Positions 9,389 through 18,528 of a DNA stretch of 64,000 nucleotides are shown here, one piece after another; the stretch's first letter is position 1, and each line of letters opens with the position of its first letter. Below the pieces are notes generated by a model that was given only the letters and a program-made list of their open reading frames with translations, was not told where the DNA came from and did not search any database. The position numbers and the translations under genes are program-made. The stretch is from JAIRVZ01 sp031553755 (GTDB lineage: Bacteria > Bacteroidota > Bacteroidia > Bacteroidales > Azobacteroidaceae), in the NCBI GenBank assembly GCA_031553755.1, contig JAVBKZ010000021.1:1-64000 (forward strand), read 5' to 3'.

Positions 9389-10381
9389 ATGCAAACAGTT
9401 TTAAGCGGTATTCGCTCTACGGGAAATTTACATCTTGGAAATTATTACGGAGCGCTTTGTAATTTTATAAAAATGCAGGATGAATATAATTGCAGTTTTT
9501 TTGTCGCTGATTATCATTCTTTGACAACGCATCCCGATCCGAAACTGTTGCACGCTAATGTAAAAAACGTATTGACCGAATATTTGGCGGCCGGTTTAGA
9601 CCCTGAGAAATGTACCTTATACATACAAAGTGATGTTCCCGAAGTAACAGAATTGTATTTGTTACTGAACATGCACGCGTATATGGGAGAATTGGCTAAA
9701 ACTCCTTCTTTCAAAGAAAAAGCACGCAAGCAACCCGAAAACGTAAATGCAGGATTATTGACTTATCCGGTGTTGCAAGCAGCAGATATTTTGATTCACA
9801 GGGCCGATTTTGTTCCTGTTGGTAAAGACCAGGAGCAACATGTTGAATTGACCCGTAAATTCGCCCGCCGTTTTAATAATTTCTACGGAGTAGAATATTT
9901 TCCTGAATCACAGGCATTCAATTTCGGAACGAATCTGATTAAAATTCCCGGATTAGACGGTAGCGGAAAAATGGGTAAATCGGAAGGAAATTGTATTTAC
10001 CTGAAAGACGATCCGAAATCTATCCAAAATAAAGTAAAAAAAGCTTTGACTGACAATGGTCCGGAAGGAGTGAATACGCCTAAACCGGATTATATAGAAA
10101 ACCTGTTTACTATTATGAAAGTCGTTTCCTCTCCTGAGGTGCTGGCCCATTATGATAACTTGTGGAATACCGGTGAAACCAAATGGTATGGAAATATGAA
10201 GAAACAATTAGCCGAAGATATTATCGCCGTTATAAATCCTATTCGTGAACGGATTTTAGAAATAGAAAACGATGATGCTTATTTGCACAAAGTGGCTAAA
10301 CTTGGCGCTGAAAAAGCCCGTGAAGTAGCATCTAAAACAATAAAAGACGTGCGTGAAATAATGGGATTCAAAACTTTTTAG
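9389..10381 (+). CDS. trpS: Tryptophanyl-tRNA synthetase
   Basis: Charges tRNA-Trp with tryptophan using ATP. The 330-residue length is standard for the bacterial enzyme. The class I signatures are both visible: the HIGH-type HLGN at residues 15-18, within TGNLHLGNYYGA, and the KMSKS-type KMGKS at 194-198. The GKDQEQHVELTR segment typical of TrpRS precedes the second signature. It appears to be monocistronic. The stop codon at 10379-10381 overlaps the stop codon of the convergent MerR-type gene by three bases, leaving no room for a separate terminator. Confidence 0.97.
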   Translation: MQTVLSGIRSTGNLHLGNYYGALCNFIKMQDEYNCSFFVADYHSLTTHPDPKLLHANVKNVLTEYLAAGLDPEKCTLYIQSDVPEVTELYLLLNMHAYMGELAKTPSFKEKARKQPENVNAGLLTYPVLQAADILIHRADFVPVGKDQEQHVELTRKFARRFNNFYGVEYFPESQAFNFGTNLIKIPGLDGSGKMGKSEGNCIYLKDDPKSIQNKVKKALTDNGPEGVNTPKPDYIENLFTIMKVVSSPEVLAHYDNLWNTGETKWYGNMKKQLAEDIIAVINPIRERILEIENDDAYLHKVAKLGAEKAREVASKTIKDVREIMGFKTF

Positions 10382-10746
10382 GAAGGATAACCCATTGCTT
10401 TTTCTAATTCGTCGAATTCGGTCTTAAGAAACAATAATTCCTCCCGGATACCTTTTAGCCGGTGTGCTATTTCTTCTGTGTTGGTAACCGCTCCTTTATT
10501 TTCTTTCAGTTTTTGTTTGGCTCCGGCAAGAGTCAGGCCTTTTTCTTTTACTAAATAACGAACTAACCGGATGGCTTCAATGTCTTCCATCTTGTATTGG
10601 CGGGTTCCTTTTTCCGTTTTTCGAGGATTTATCGTATCAAATTCTTTTTCCCAGTAACGTAAAGTCGGTTCACTTACATCAAGTATATCCGAAACTTCCC
10701 TTATTGAGTAAAATATTTTTTTTGGATTGAAAGATTTGAGAGCCAT
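10378..10746 (-). CDS. MerR-family transcriptional regulator
   Basis: The 122-residue protein has an N-terminal MerR winged helix-turn-helix at about 11-80 (YSIREVSDILDVSEPTLRYW, then TRQYKMEDIEAIRLV) and a C-terminal helix at about 90-118 that would form the dimer coiled coil. It has no extended effector domain and no Cys cluster, so metal sensing is unlikely. Small MerR proteins of this kind are conserved in Bacteroidota, often near the M23 peptidase gene seen next to it. Target unknown. It is read in the same direction as the downstream end of the M23 gene, 78 bp away. Confidence 0.85.
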   Translation of the reverse strand: MALKSFNPKKIFYSIREVSDILDVSEPTLRYWEKEFDTINPRKTEKGTRQYKMEDIEAIRLVRYLVKEKGLTLAGAKQKLKENKGAVTNTEEIAHRLKGIREELLFLKTEFDELEKAMGYPS

Positions 10747-10749
10747 TCT

Positions 10750-10786
10750 AAGAATTGAGAATTGAGAATTAAGAATTGAGAATTAT
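10750..10786. repeat. Short-period repeat, TTGAGAA heptamers
   Basis: Four to five copies of a degenerate heptamer (AGAATTG / AGAATTA) run in tandem directly before the MerR start codon. There is only one arm, so no strong hairpin. It belongs to the same general class as the other degenerate short-period intergenic repeats. Confidence 0.65.
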
Positions 10787-10824
10787 GCTTTTTCATTCCC
10801 GGTTCTTCGTTCTTTATGAAAAAA

Positions 10825-11793
10825 TTAGTCCATTACTTGTCCGTGATTTTCGGCGATTTGTATAAGCCTGTCGTATTCTTCGGGAGTTAAATCCAAATAG
10901 TAATATTTAGAAGGATTATCATATTCTCCCCTCACAATTACTTCGTAATGAAGATGTGGCCCGGTTGATTTTCCGGTATTACCTACTTTGGCGATAACTT
11001 CTCCCCTGACTACGTGTTGACCTTGTCTTACCAATATTTGGCTACAGTGTCCGTATAAAGTTTTGTATCCGTAACCATGATTGATAACTACGCAATTTCC
11101 ATATCCTGAATACCATTCCGCCATTTCCACAGTTCCGTTTCCTGTAGCATAAATATCAGTTCCGACTTTAGCGTTAAAATCCATTCCGGTATGAAATTTC
11201 AGGTAGCCATACACCGGATCAGTTCGCATACCATATCCTGAAGCTATTTGAGTCAGGTCTTTATTCGCTACAGGTTGAATGGCGGGGATACATTTTAACC
11301 GGTCTTCTTGTGTTTTTATTAAATTTCCTATTTCATCGTATGAAAGGGATTGTACATACAATTGTTTGGTCATTACATCCATCTTGCGGGTTGTTGAAAT
11401 AACCAAATCAGGATTCGACATGTCCATTAATTTTTCATACCTGTTTGTACCTCCATATCCGGGTTTCCTGATTGACGATGGAATTGGGTCGGCGTGAAAA
11501 ATCGCCCTGTATAGTTTGTCGTCACGTTGTTGCAAATCATCCAAAACTTTTTGATTTTCATCCAACCGTAGGGAAAGTATATCGTATTGCGCTTGCATCA
11601 ACTTGTTGTCTTTCTTCAATTGTTGTTCGCGGGGAGAATCAAAATAATAGATCGCGAAAGCGAATAATCCGGCTCCTATAACGATACCGACAAGTAAATG
11701 CCGGAATACAATCCAAACACGCTGTTTCCACGAAGGATAAACCCTGTCGTAGCTTAATGTCTGAGAATTATACCGGTAATAAACTTTGCGCAT
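10825..11793 (-). CDS. Membrane-anchored M23 (LytM-type) peptidase
   Basis: The 322-residue protein has a short cytoplasmic N-terminus, one membrane segment at about 31-50, a coiled-coil region at about 55-100 and a C-terminal LytM domain at about 180-290. All metal and catalytic residues of active M23 enzymes are present: H201 and D205 (HTGMD), H249 (GHC) and H280/H282 (HLHYE). It should therefore cut peptide cross-links in murein, or be an active relative of the EnvC/MepM group, acting in the periplasm. The following MerR-type gene is on the same strand, 78 bp away. Confidence 0.9.
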   Translation of the reverse strand: MRKVYYRYNSQTLSYDRVYPSWKQRVWIVFRHLLVGIVIGAGLFAFAIYYFDSPREQQLKKDNKLMQAQYDILSLRLDENQKVLDDLQQRDDKLYRAIFHADPIPSSIRKPGYGGTNRYEKLMDMSNPDLVISTTRKMDVMTKQLYVQSLSYDEIGNLIKTQEDRLKCIPAIQPVANKDLTQIASGYGMRTDPVYGYLKFHTGMDFNAKVGTDIYATGNGTVEMAEWYSGYGNCVVINHGYGYKTLYGHCSQILVRQGQHVVRGEVIAKVGNTGKSTGPHLHYEVIVRGEYDNPSKYYYLDLTPEEYDRLIQIAENHGQVMD

Positions 11794-12039
11794 CGGATTA
11801 TTTTAGTTTTCTAAGCAAAATACATTACAAAGTAAGGAAAATATTTCCGGTTATCTAAATTTTTTCAAAAAATTGTCTCACAGTCCTTCGTTATTTTTAT
11901 TTATTTAATTTTCAAATAGTTCATTGTTAAATATTATTTTTGCACTTGAAATCATCTATACTTTTGAAAATACACAAGTAGGGGTTCAATTTGAATCTTT
12001 CTATAATTTTTGAATTCAAAAAAACGCAAAAAATAAAAT

Positions 12040-12072
12040 CCGGAACAAAAAAAATCTCTACATTTGTTCCGG
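12040..12072. promoter_or_regulatory. Perfect 10-bp palindrome overlapping a -7 element before the Rpn-type gene
   Basis: Arms 12040-12049 (CCGGAACAAA) and 12063-12072 (TTTGTTCCGG) are exact inverted repeats with a 13-base loop. A TAnnTTTG-type element (TACATTTG, 12059-12066) runs into the right arm. This arrangement suits an operator or a leader stem-loop. The rest of the 320-bp gap (11794-12113) is AT-rich with no other supported feature. Confidence 0.55.
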
Positions 12073-12113
12073 TAATTAATCAAAGCAATTTTTAACCAAT
12101 AAAAAATTTATTT

Positions 12114-13055
12114 ATGCAAAATGAACCCATTTTAGAAGGGGCAAAGTATTTAAATCCCCTCACAGATTACGGATTTAAACGAATCTTCGGGTCGGAAACT
12201 TACAAAGAGTTGTTAATCAATTTCCTCAATGAATTGATTCAAGACCAGGGAAAAATCATCAACCTGAATTATCTGACAACAGAACAATTGGGACAAAGAG
12301 AAACCGACCGGAAAGCAGTTTTCGACATTTATTGCAAAACCGATTGTGACAAGTATTTTATCGTTGAGTTACAGAAAGTACGGCAAGCGCATTTCAAGGA
12401 ACGAAGTATCTACTATTCCACATTTCCAATTCAATCGCAGGCACAAAAAGGAATTTGGGATTTTCGTTTGAACGCGGTATATACGATATCCATTGTGGAT
12501 TTTTTATTGTTTGAGAATGATGAAAACTATTTCCACGATGTGATGCTGATAGAAGAAAAGACGGGAAAAGTATTTTATGACAAGTTAGTGTATAAATACT
12601 TGGAATTGCCTAAATTTACAAAAGAATCACCCCAACTCACAACAAATTTCGACCGTTGGGTGTATTTATTGAAGAAGTTGCCCTCGTTCGAAAACCGTCC
12701 GGCGGAATTACAAGGCAGGGTTTTTGATACGTTGTTCCGGGCAGCCGAGATTTCACAATTAACAACAAAAGAAATGGAAGAATACAAGAAAAGTATAACG
12801 GAATATGCCGATGTTCAGGACGCTATACTTTATTACGAACAAAAAGGATTTTCCGAGGGTGTGGAAAAAGGTCGTGAAGAGGGTGTGGAAATTGGAATTG
12901 ATAAAGGTCGGGAAGAAGGATTAAAAGAAGGAGAAAATCAAAAAAGTTTAGAAATCGCTAAAAACTGTTTGAAAGAAGGTCTTTCTATTGAAACAATATC
13001 AAAACTAACGGGATTAACTTTAGAACAAATCGAATCATTAAAAAATCATCCTTAA
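12114..13055 (+). CDS. Rpn-family PD-(D/E)XK nuclease / recombination-promoting protein
   Basis: The 313-residue protein opens with NPLTDYGFKRIFGSE, the hallmark of the Rpn/'PD-(D/E)XK nuclease family transposase' group. The nuclease core is visible as D71 (FDIYCKT) and E85-x-Q87 (VELQKV), preceded by the conserved TDRKAVFD strand. The C-terminus, about 240-275, is a run of EG(V/R)EKGREEG-type repeats followed by a short helical tail, usual for this family. E. coli Rpn proteins are DNA endonucleases that promote RecA-independent recombination. Recent work links them to phage defence and, in some lineages, to C-terminal internal translation products. No transposon ends are seen around it, so it is probably a stand-alone gene. 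Confidence 0.85.
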   Translation: MQNEPILEGAKYLNPLTDYGFKRIFGSETYKELLINFLNELIQDQGKIINLNYLTTEQLGQRETDRKAVFDIYCKTDCDKYFIVELQKVRQAHFKERSIYYSTFPIQSQAQKGIWDFRLNAVYTISIVDFLLFENDENYFHDVMLIEEKTGKVFYDKLVYKYLELPKFTKESPQLTTNFDRWVYLLKKLPSFENRPAELQGRVFDTLFRAAEISQLTTKEMEEYKKSITEYADVQDAILYYEQKGFSEGVEKGREEGVEIGIDKGREEGLKEGENQKSLEIAKNCLKEGLSIETISKLTGLTLEQIESLKNHP

Positions 13056-13058
13056 AAA

Positions 13059-13100
13059 CATATGTGCCTTATGCGGTTAAAAAACATTCAAATAGTTCTC
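13059..13100. repeat. Half-copy of CCGCATAAGGCACATA repeat with conserved tail
   Basis: Only the right arm (CATATGTGCCTTATGCGGTT) is present, followed by ACATTCAAATAGTTCTC. The same arm plus tail occurs at 18529-18667, and a similar tail follows an unrelated hairpin at 22585-22607. It sits just after the Rpn-type stop codon. Confidence 0.65.
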
Positions 13101-13168
13101 TATTAAAATGAAAAATAAAAAGTCTAAATGACTTCTTTATAAAAAATATAACACAAGTAAAAATATTT

Positions 13169-13870
13169 ATGACAGCACAGTTTATTCTTCAGGAATTACA
13201 TTCGGTAGCTAACGAAGAAAAAGCTAAATTCCTTCAGAAATTTTTTAAAACAGGAAAAGGACAATATGCGGAAGGCGATGTTTTTCTCGGTATCGTAGTT
13301 CCTTGTGTCCGTGATATTGTAAAAAATAATAAAGGCATTGCGTTGCCTGAAATACAGGTATTATTGAATTCAGAATACCATGAAGCCCGCCTTTCCGCTC
13401 TTTTGTTCCTCGTCCAACAATTTAAGAAAGCTAAAGAAACAGAAAGGAAAGAAATATTCGATTTTTACCTCAAAAATGCGAAAAAAGCCAATAACTGGGA
13501 CTTGGTAGATGTTACTTGTCGCGATGTAATCGGATTGTATTTGCTTGATAAAGAAGATAGAAGTATCCTGTATCAATTGGCTGAAAGTGAAAATTTGTGG
13601 GAACAGCGTATCGCTATCGTTTCTACTTGGATGTTTATCAAATACAAACAATACGATGATACCTTGTCTCTCTCTAGAAAATTATTGAATCACAAACACG
13701 ATCTGATGCATAAAGCGGTAGGGTGGATGCTCAGGGAAGTAGGAAAAAAAGACAAACCGGTTTTGCTCAATTTTTTGGAAATGAATTATCGTAATATGTC
13801 AAGAACAGCGTTACGCTACGCCATTGAGCATTTTTCTCCTGAAGAAAAAGCTTATTTCATGAAGAAATAA
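13169..13870 (+). CDS. AlkD-like DNA alkylation repair glycosylase
   Basis: The 233-residue all-helical protein belongs to the AlkD/ALK HEAT-repeat family, which excises positively charged alkylated bases such as 7-methylguanine without flipping them. The catalytic residues of Bacillus cereus AlkD (W109, D113, R148, W187) have counterparts here at W110 and D114 (NNWDLVD), R147 (WEQRIAI) and W186 (VGWMLREVG), so activity is expected. Length matches the family. Its own promoter is not obvious; the gap of 113 bp to the Rpn-type gene contains a repeat. Confidence 0.9.
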   Translation: MTAQFILQELHSVANEEKAKFLQKFFKTGKGQYAEGDVFLGIVVPCVRDIVKNNKGIALPEIQVLLNSEYHEARLSALLFLVQQFKKAKETERKEIFDFYLKNAKKANNWDLVDVTCRDVIGLYLLDKEDRSILYQLAESENLWEQRIAIVSTWMFIKYKQYDDTLSLSRKLLNHKHDLMHKAVGWMLREVGKKDKPVLLNFLEMNYRNMSRTALRYAIEHFSPEEKAYFMKK

Positions 13871-13923
13871 ATATTTCTCAGGGAAATGGAATATTTCAGG
13901 ATGTTGAACGCCATTAGATTTTG

Positions 13924-15033
13924 CTATTTATGGGTTGAGTCTTTTTGGTATTTGGACGGAGTTGTATTTTCTAATTCGGAGAAAATACGATAAAATGCAG
14001 AGCGGGAAGAAAAGCCACATTTGTGCATCAACTCTTTAACTATTAGTCCGGGCTGCCTTTCTACCAAATCTTTGAAATGTTGTACCCGTAAAAAGTTGAC
14101 ATATTCGTGAAACCCTGTAAATCCACCATCTTTTATCGCTTGAATGGTACGAGTTTGTGGAATTCCCATTTCAGCGGCTATATCCTTGAGAGTGTAATTG
14201 GGGTCAACAAACGAATGATGTGTTTTAAAATGTTCTTGTATTTTAATATAAACAGGGTCTATTAATTCGTATTTTTCATGACTTTCAGAAATCCCTCGCG
14301 ATATATCTCCGACTATGTGGCGGGAAAAAGGATTTTCATATAGAAGAAAATAAACGGAAAAAATAATTCCTCCAATCGCGTTAGATATGCAAATCAGGCG
14401 ATAAATAAAGATATTCTCAAAAAAAACATAGGCTGTATAAAAAAATAACATAAAAAACATATAACCGACAAAAACATACATAAGAGGCGCGGCTTCGCGC
14501 CAAGCGGATGTCCAATATCCGGCAATGGGCGCAAAAAAATAAGTCAATAATACGACAACAATAACACCATATATACCAAGCCTGACTTGTACGTCAAGAT
14601 TGTGAATGTTTTCAGCAATATCTTTCAAGGTATGAAGTTTTGTAATTCGGCCGTTAAATAAATAGTAGCAGAGCGCGATTGTAATTACTAACAATACGGG
14701 AATGAAAAAATCTATAATTTTATGTCTTGTCAAATAATTGGGGCGCAAAGAAGCGACAGAAAACAGCGATATGGCTACAGATACAACAAACCATTCAATC
14801 ATCGGAGTTAGTCGCAATAAACCGTAGTTGCGAACTGTAAATATATCATTTTTTACTACGTAAGTATATGTCCATTCCGCGCTGCCATAAAGCAATACAA
14901 GCCCCAATATCGTCATACAAACTCCCCACCAAAACCGAATGTGATTATCCTTGGCGCGAATAATCAACATGACTCCAAATACAGTCAATATAATATTAAA
15001 AAAGGCTTCGAAAAATAGCCAATAAAGCTCCAT
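13924..15033 (-). CDS. Membrane-bound AraC-family transcriptional regulator
   Basis: The 369-residue protein has about seven hydrophobic membrane segments in residues 1-245, with a DNA-binding AraC domain at about 270-365 in the cytoplasm. Both helix-turn-helix motifs are visible (YTLKDIAAEMGI and IVKELMHKCGFSSRSAFYRIF). Membrane AraC proteins of this design are common in Bacteroidota and are thought to couple an envelope signal to transcription. It is divergent from the (p)ppGpp synthetase gene across a 259-bp gap. Target genes unknown. Confidence 0.85.
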   Translation of the reverse strand: MELYWLFFEAFFNIILTVFGVMLIIRAKDNHIRFWWGVCMTILGLVLLYGSAEWTYTYVVKNDIFTVRNYGLLRLTPMIEWFVVSVAISLFSVASLRPNYLTRHKIIDFFIPVLLVITIALCYYLFNGRITKLHTLKDIAENIHNLDVQVRLGIYGVIVVVLLTYFFAPIAGYWTSAWREAAPLMYVFVGYMFFMLFFYTAYVFFENIFIYRLICISNAIGGIIFSVYFLLYENPFSRHIVGDISRGISESHEKYELIDPVYIKIQEHFKTHHSFVDPNYTLKDIAAEMGIPQTRTIQAIKDGGFTGFHEYVNFLRVQHFKDLVERQPGLIVKELMHKCGFSSRSAFYRIFSELENTTPSKYQKDSTHK

Positions 15034-15208
15034 TGAGAATGTTTTTTGCAGTTGTAATTATTTCCTTAACTCAGTTACAGATATAGAGAAATAAATATAT
15101 GTATTTTTTGTTATACAAAATTAAAAAAATATACATACATTGAACGGTTATCCAAAAAATCGTCGAAATTTTTTTTACTAAGTAAATTTCTTTTCATCTT
15201 AAAACCAT

Positions 15209-15216
15209 ATATTTGC
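15209..15216 (+). promoter_or_regulatory. Candidate -7 element for the RelA/SpoT-type gene
   Basis: TATATTTG matches TAnnTTTG about 77 bases before the ATG. The -33 region is poor. An AT-rich palindromic stretch (ATATATGTAT / ATACATACAT) lies upstream, between this and the divergent AraC gene. Confidence 0.45.
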
Positions 15217-15292
15217 ATTTGTGTTATATTTAAGTGAACAAATGATCTTGAGCCTTCAGCTTCTTCTGAAAATGTAATTTACTGCTGAGAAT

Positions 15293-17497
15293 ATGGAACC
15301 TTTATTTACTAAGTCCGAAAAAAAAGAATATTTACAAACTTACAGGCTTTTATTAAAAAGCATTGGTGATTTCAAAGACGACAATGATATTTTGCTTTTG
15401 CGCAAAGATATCGAATCGTACTACAATATGCCGGGAATTAATCTCCGGGACATGTATGGAATCAATATGTTGTTGCGAAACATGCATACGGCATTGGTCG
15501 TATCGGAAGAAATCGGGTTGAAAAAGCCTTCTGTTATTTCGGTATTTCTTTCGGAAGCCGTACTAAGCGGTAAACTTTCACTTGAAGAAGTAGAAAAAAA
15601 ATATGGGAAGGATGCTTATGTCATACTGAAAGGATTGGTTAAAACGAGGGAGATTTACGCGAAAAATCCGGTAATCGAAACCGAAAATTTCCATAAATTA
15701 TTGATTTCTTTTGCTGAAGATGTAAGGGTTATTTTGATAATGATCGCCGACCGGCTTTATCTTATGCGCGTGGCCAAACATTTTCAAAATGAAGAACAGC
15801 GCCTGAAAATCGCTGCCGAAGCATCGTACCTTTACGCTCCGTTGTCTCATAAATTAGGATTATATAAAATAAAATCCGAACTCGAAGATTTATCTTTGAA
15901 GTTCAGGGACAGAGAGACTTACGACTTTATCGCCCGGAAAATCAATGAAACTAAAACTTCGAGGGATGAATATATCGCTTCTTTTATCGCTCCTATTGAG
16001 AAAAAACTGAAAGAAACCGGACTGCATTTTGAAATCAAAGGGCGAACAAAATCGATTCATTCTATCAACAATAAACTGAAAAAACAAAAGATAGAATTTG
16101 AAAATATTTATGACCTTTTTGCCATCCGTGTTTTGCTTGATACTCCATTGGAAAGGGAAAAAGCTGAATGTTGGCATGTTTATTCTATTATAACGGATAT
16201 GTATCAACCCAATCCTAAAAGGATGAAAGATTGGTTGTCGATTCCTAAAAGCAATGGCTATGAATCCCTTCATACCACGGTAATGGGGCAGGAGGGACGT
16301 TGGGTAGAAGTTCAAATCCGGACAAAAAGAATGGACGAGGTCGCGGAAAAAGGTTTGGCAGCTCACTGGAAATACAAAGGACTGAAAGGAGAAAGCGGAC
16401 TCGATGACTGGTTGAATAACGTGCGTGAAGTGCTTGAAAACAAAGATTCTTTGCCTAAAGAATTGATGCGCGATTTTAAAATGGAGTTATATGATGAGGA
16501 AATTTTTGTATTTACGCCTAAAGGAGATTTATTTAAATTGCCTCAAAACGCGACTGTCCTTGATTTCGCTTTTGCCATTCATACAAAATTAGGAAGTAAA
16601 TGCGTCTCCGCTAAAATCAACGGAAAAAATGTGACGATTAAACACCGTTTGAAAAGCGGCGACCAAGTAGATATAATCACGTCTCCTAATCAATCGCCCA
16701 AACAAGATTGGTTGAGTTTTGTCGTGACTTCGAAAGCAAGGGTTAAAATCAAGCAATCGCTTAAAGAAGCGACAGCAAAGCAAGTTGAATTTGCCAAAGA
16801 ATTGTTGCATCGTCGTTTTAAAAACCGGAAAATAGAAGAAGATGAGGCTCGTTTGATGCGGGTAATTAAGAAAAAAGGATATAAAACGGTAACCGATTTT
16901 TACGCGGACATCGCGAGCGAAAAATTAGATATCAACACTTTTATCGACCAATATATCGATTTTGAGAAAAAAGATTCCGAACAGGAACATGCAGATCGAA
17001 GCGTAGAAAATTTCCATACCGTAACCGAAGCCGAAGAAATCACCAATAGCGAAGATGTTTTGGTAATAGACCAAAATCTGACCGGAATAGAATATAAGTT
17101 GGCAAAATGTTGTAATCCGATTTATGGAGATGATATTTTTGGATTCGTTTCTTCGCAAGGGATAAAAATTCACCGTAAGAACTGTCCGAACGCGCCGGAA
17201 TTGTTTAACCGTTATGGCTATCGGGTTGTCAACGCCCGTTGGTCGGGAAAATCAGGCGCGAATTATCCGGTAACGCTGAAAATTATCGGACACGATGATA
17301 TTGGTATTGTAACCAACATCACATCTGTGATTTCGAAAGAAAACGGAATGACCGTACGTTCTATATCAGTCGATTCAGTCGATGGTTTGTTTCAAGGGAA
17401 TATTACTGTTTTGGTAAACAATACTTCGGCGATGGATGCCTTGATAAAAAAACTCAAAGCCGTGAAAGGAGTGAAACAAGTGAGCAGGGCGTATTGA
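15293..17497 (+). CDS. RelA/SpoT-type (p)ppGpp synthetase with degenerate hydrolase domain
   Basis: The 734-residue protein has the long Rel layout: HD-like domain (about 40-170), synthetase (about 225-345), TGS (about 395-455), helical linker and ACT (about 655-734). The synthetase core is intact: GRTKSIHSINNK, IYDLFAIRV, the RMKD motif at R310-D313 and NGYESLHTTV followed by VEVQIRT. In the HD region the first His (H65) and the later Asp (ADRLYLMR, D153) are present. The central His-Asp pair of the family (HDVVED) is replaced by SEAVLS at 87-92. Hydrolysis of ppGpp is therefore unlikely, and this would be the synthetase-only enzyme of a two-Rel system. Confidence 0.9.
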   Translation: MEPLFTKSEKKEYLQTYRLLLKSIGDFKDDNDILLLRKDIESYYNMPGINLRDMYGINMLLRNMHTALVVSEEIGLKKPSVISVFLSEAVLSGKLSLEEVEKKYGKDAYVILKGLVKTREIYAKNPVIETENFHKLLISFAEDVRVILIMIADRLYLMRVAKHFQNEEQRLKIAAEASYLYAPLSHKLGLYKIKSELEDLSLKFRDRETYDFIARKINETKTSRDEYIASFIAPIEKKLKETGLHFEIKGRTKSIHSINNKLKKQKIEFENIYDLFAIRVLLDTPLEREKAECWHVYSIITDMYQPNPKRMKDWLSIPKSNGYESLHTTVMGQEGRWVEVQIRTKRMDEVAEKGLAAHWKYKGLKGESGLDDWLNNVREVLENKDSLPKELMRDFKMELYDEEIFVFTPKGDLFKLPQNATVLDFAFAIHTKLGSKCVSAKINGKNVTIKHRLKSGDQVDIITSPNQSPKQDWLSFVVTSKARVKIKQSLKEATAKQVEFAKELLHRRFKNRKIEEDEARLMRVIKKKGYKTVTDFYADIASEKLDINTFIDQYIDFEKKDSEQEHADRSVENFHTVTEAEEITNSEDVLVIDQNLTGIEYKLAKCCNPIYGDDIFGFVSSQGIKIHRKNCPNAPELFNRYGYRVVNARWSGKSGANYPVTLKIIGHDDIGIVTNITSVISKENGMTVRSISVDSVDGLFQGNITVLVNNTSAMDALIKKLKAVKGVKQVSRAY

Positions 17498-17502
17498 AAA
17501 GA

Positions 17503-18306
17503 TTATTCCCCGAAATGAAATAATTCGGGACTCATTCTTTTTAAAGCGGTAAGGTTCACGTCTTTCCCGATTCGAATACCATATTGCCCCATAGCCATCT
17601 CAACGGTTTTATAAGCCAGTTCGGGGTGGTTATTGTCTTTACTTAAATGACATAAAAGTATATCTTTCAAATGTAAATCGAAATTTACAGCCAAAAACTC
17701 AGCCGTTTCTTTGTTGCTCAAATGCCCGTTTCCGTTAGTGATACGTCTTTTCAGGAAAGCGGGATAATTTCCGTTATTGAGCATTTCAAGGTCGTAATTG
17801 GCTTCAATAATCAGGTGGTTTGCAGTCTTAATGTATTGGGCCATTGTTTCGCTGATGTGTCCGGCATCGGTTGCCAAGACTATTTTTTGGTCAAAAAAAT
17901 CAATCAGATAACCAACGTTATCGTAACTGTCGTGAGGAATTTCAAAAGCTGTTATTTTAAAATCTTTGATATTTACTGTCTCTCCTTTATTGATAATTCT
18001 TTTTGATCCCAACAATTTTTCATCTACATACCGGCTATTATCAATCCCTTCGTGAACTTTTTCTGTTGCATAAACCGGAATATTGTATTTTTCACCCAAA
18101 CATCCTACAGATTTGATATGGTCAGCATGATCATGAGTAACAAAAACAGCCATAATTTGCTCCGTTCCTATTTTGTTATCTTTGAGAATTTTTTTTATCG
18201 TTCGAATGCTGATACCGGCATCAAGCAGTATTCCGTATTCTTCGGTTCCCAAAAAATAACAATTACCACTACTTCCACTTGCCAGACTTAAAAATCGCAG
18301 ACCCAT
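17503..18306 (-). CDS. YycJ/WalJ-like metallo-beta-lactamase-fold hydrolase
   Basis: The 267-residue cytosolic protein has the MBL-fold metal motif THDHADH (H58, H60, D62, H63), plus the later metal His residues in EIPHDSYDN and LCHLSKDNNHPE and a central Asp in ATDAGH. The opening LRFLSLASGSSGNCY is characteristic of the YycJ/VicX/WalJ group, which are 5' exonuclease-like DNA-processing or cell-wall-signalling proteins in other phyla. Its stop codon is five bases from the stop of the convergent Rel gene. A TAnnTTTG element on the minus strand at 18329-18336 may be its promoter. Exact role in Bacteroidota is not established. Confidence 0.85.
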   Translation of the reverse strand: MGLRFLSLASGSSGNCYFLGTEEYGILLDAGISIRTIKKILKDNKIGTEQIMAVFVTHDHADHIKSVGCLGEKYNIPVYATEKVHEGIDNSRYVDEKLLGSKRIINKGETVNIKDFKITAFEIPHDSYDNVGYLIDFFDQKIVLATDAGHISETMAQYIKTANHLIIEANYDLEMLNNGNYPAFLKRRITNGNGHLSNKETAEFLAVNFDLHLKDILLCHLSKDNNHPELAYKTVEMAMGQYGIRIGKDVNLTALKRMSPELFHFGE

Positions 18307-18528
18307 ATATTGTTTTAAAAAGAGTTTGCAAAGTTAGTAAAAAATTTCACACGAAACTCTTGGCTCGCTTTGTTCAAAACTGCTTATTATTGCTTTCTCT
18401 GCAATTTATCGGAAAATTTATTTATTGACGAAAAATAACATTTTTGTAAGAAGTCGTCAATAAGAGTATATTTTTGATTAATAAGTCATTTTATTCCCGC
18501 TGAATACACGGATTTGCGCACAAAAATT

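Noticed and set aside
12114..13055. Mobile element around the Rpn-type gene because of the label 'transposase' for the family
   Set aside because: No inverted ends, target duplication or partner transposase is seen; the family name is historical.
15890..16366. Minus-strand open frame of 158 codons inside the Rel gene
   Set aside because: It is antisense to the conserved synthetase domain; its composition reflects complement codons.
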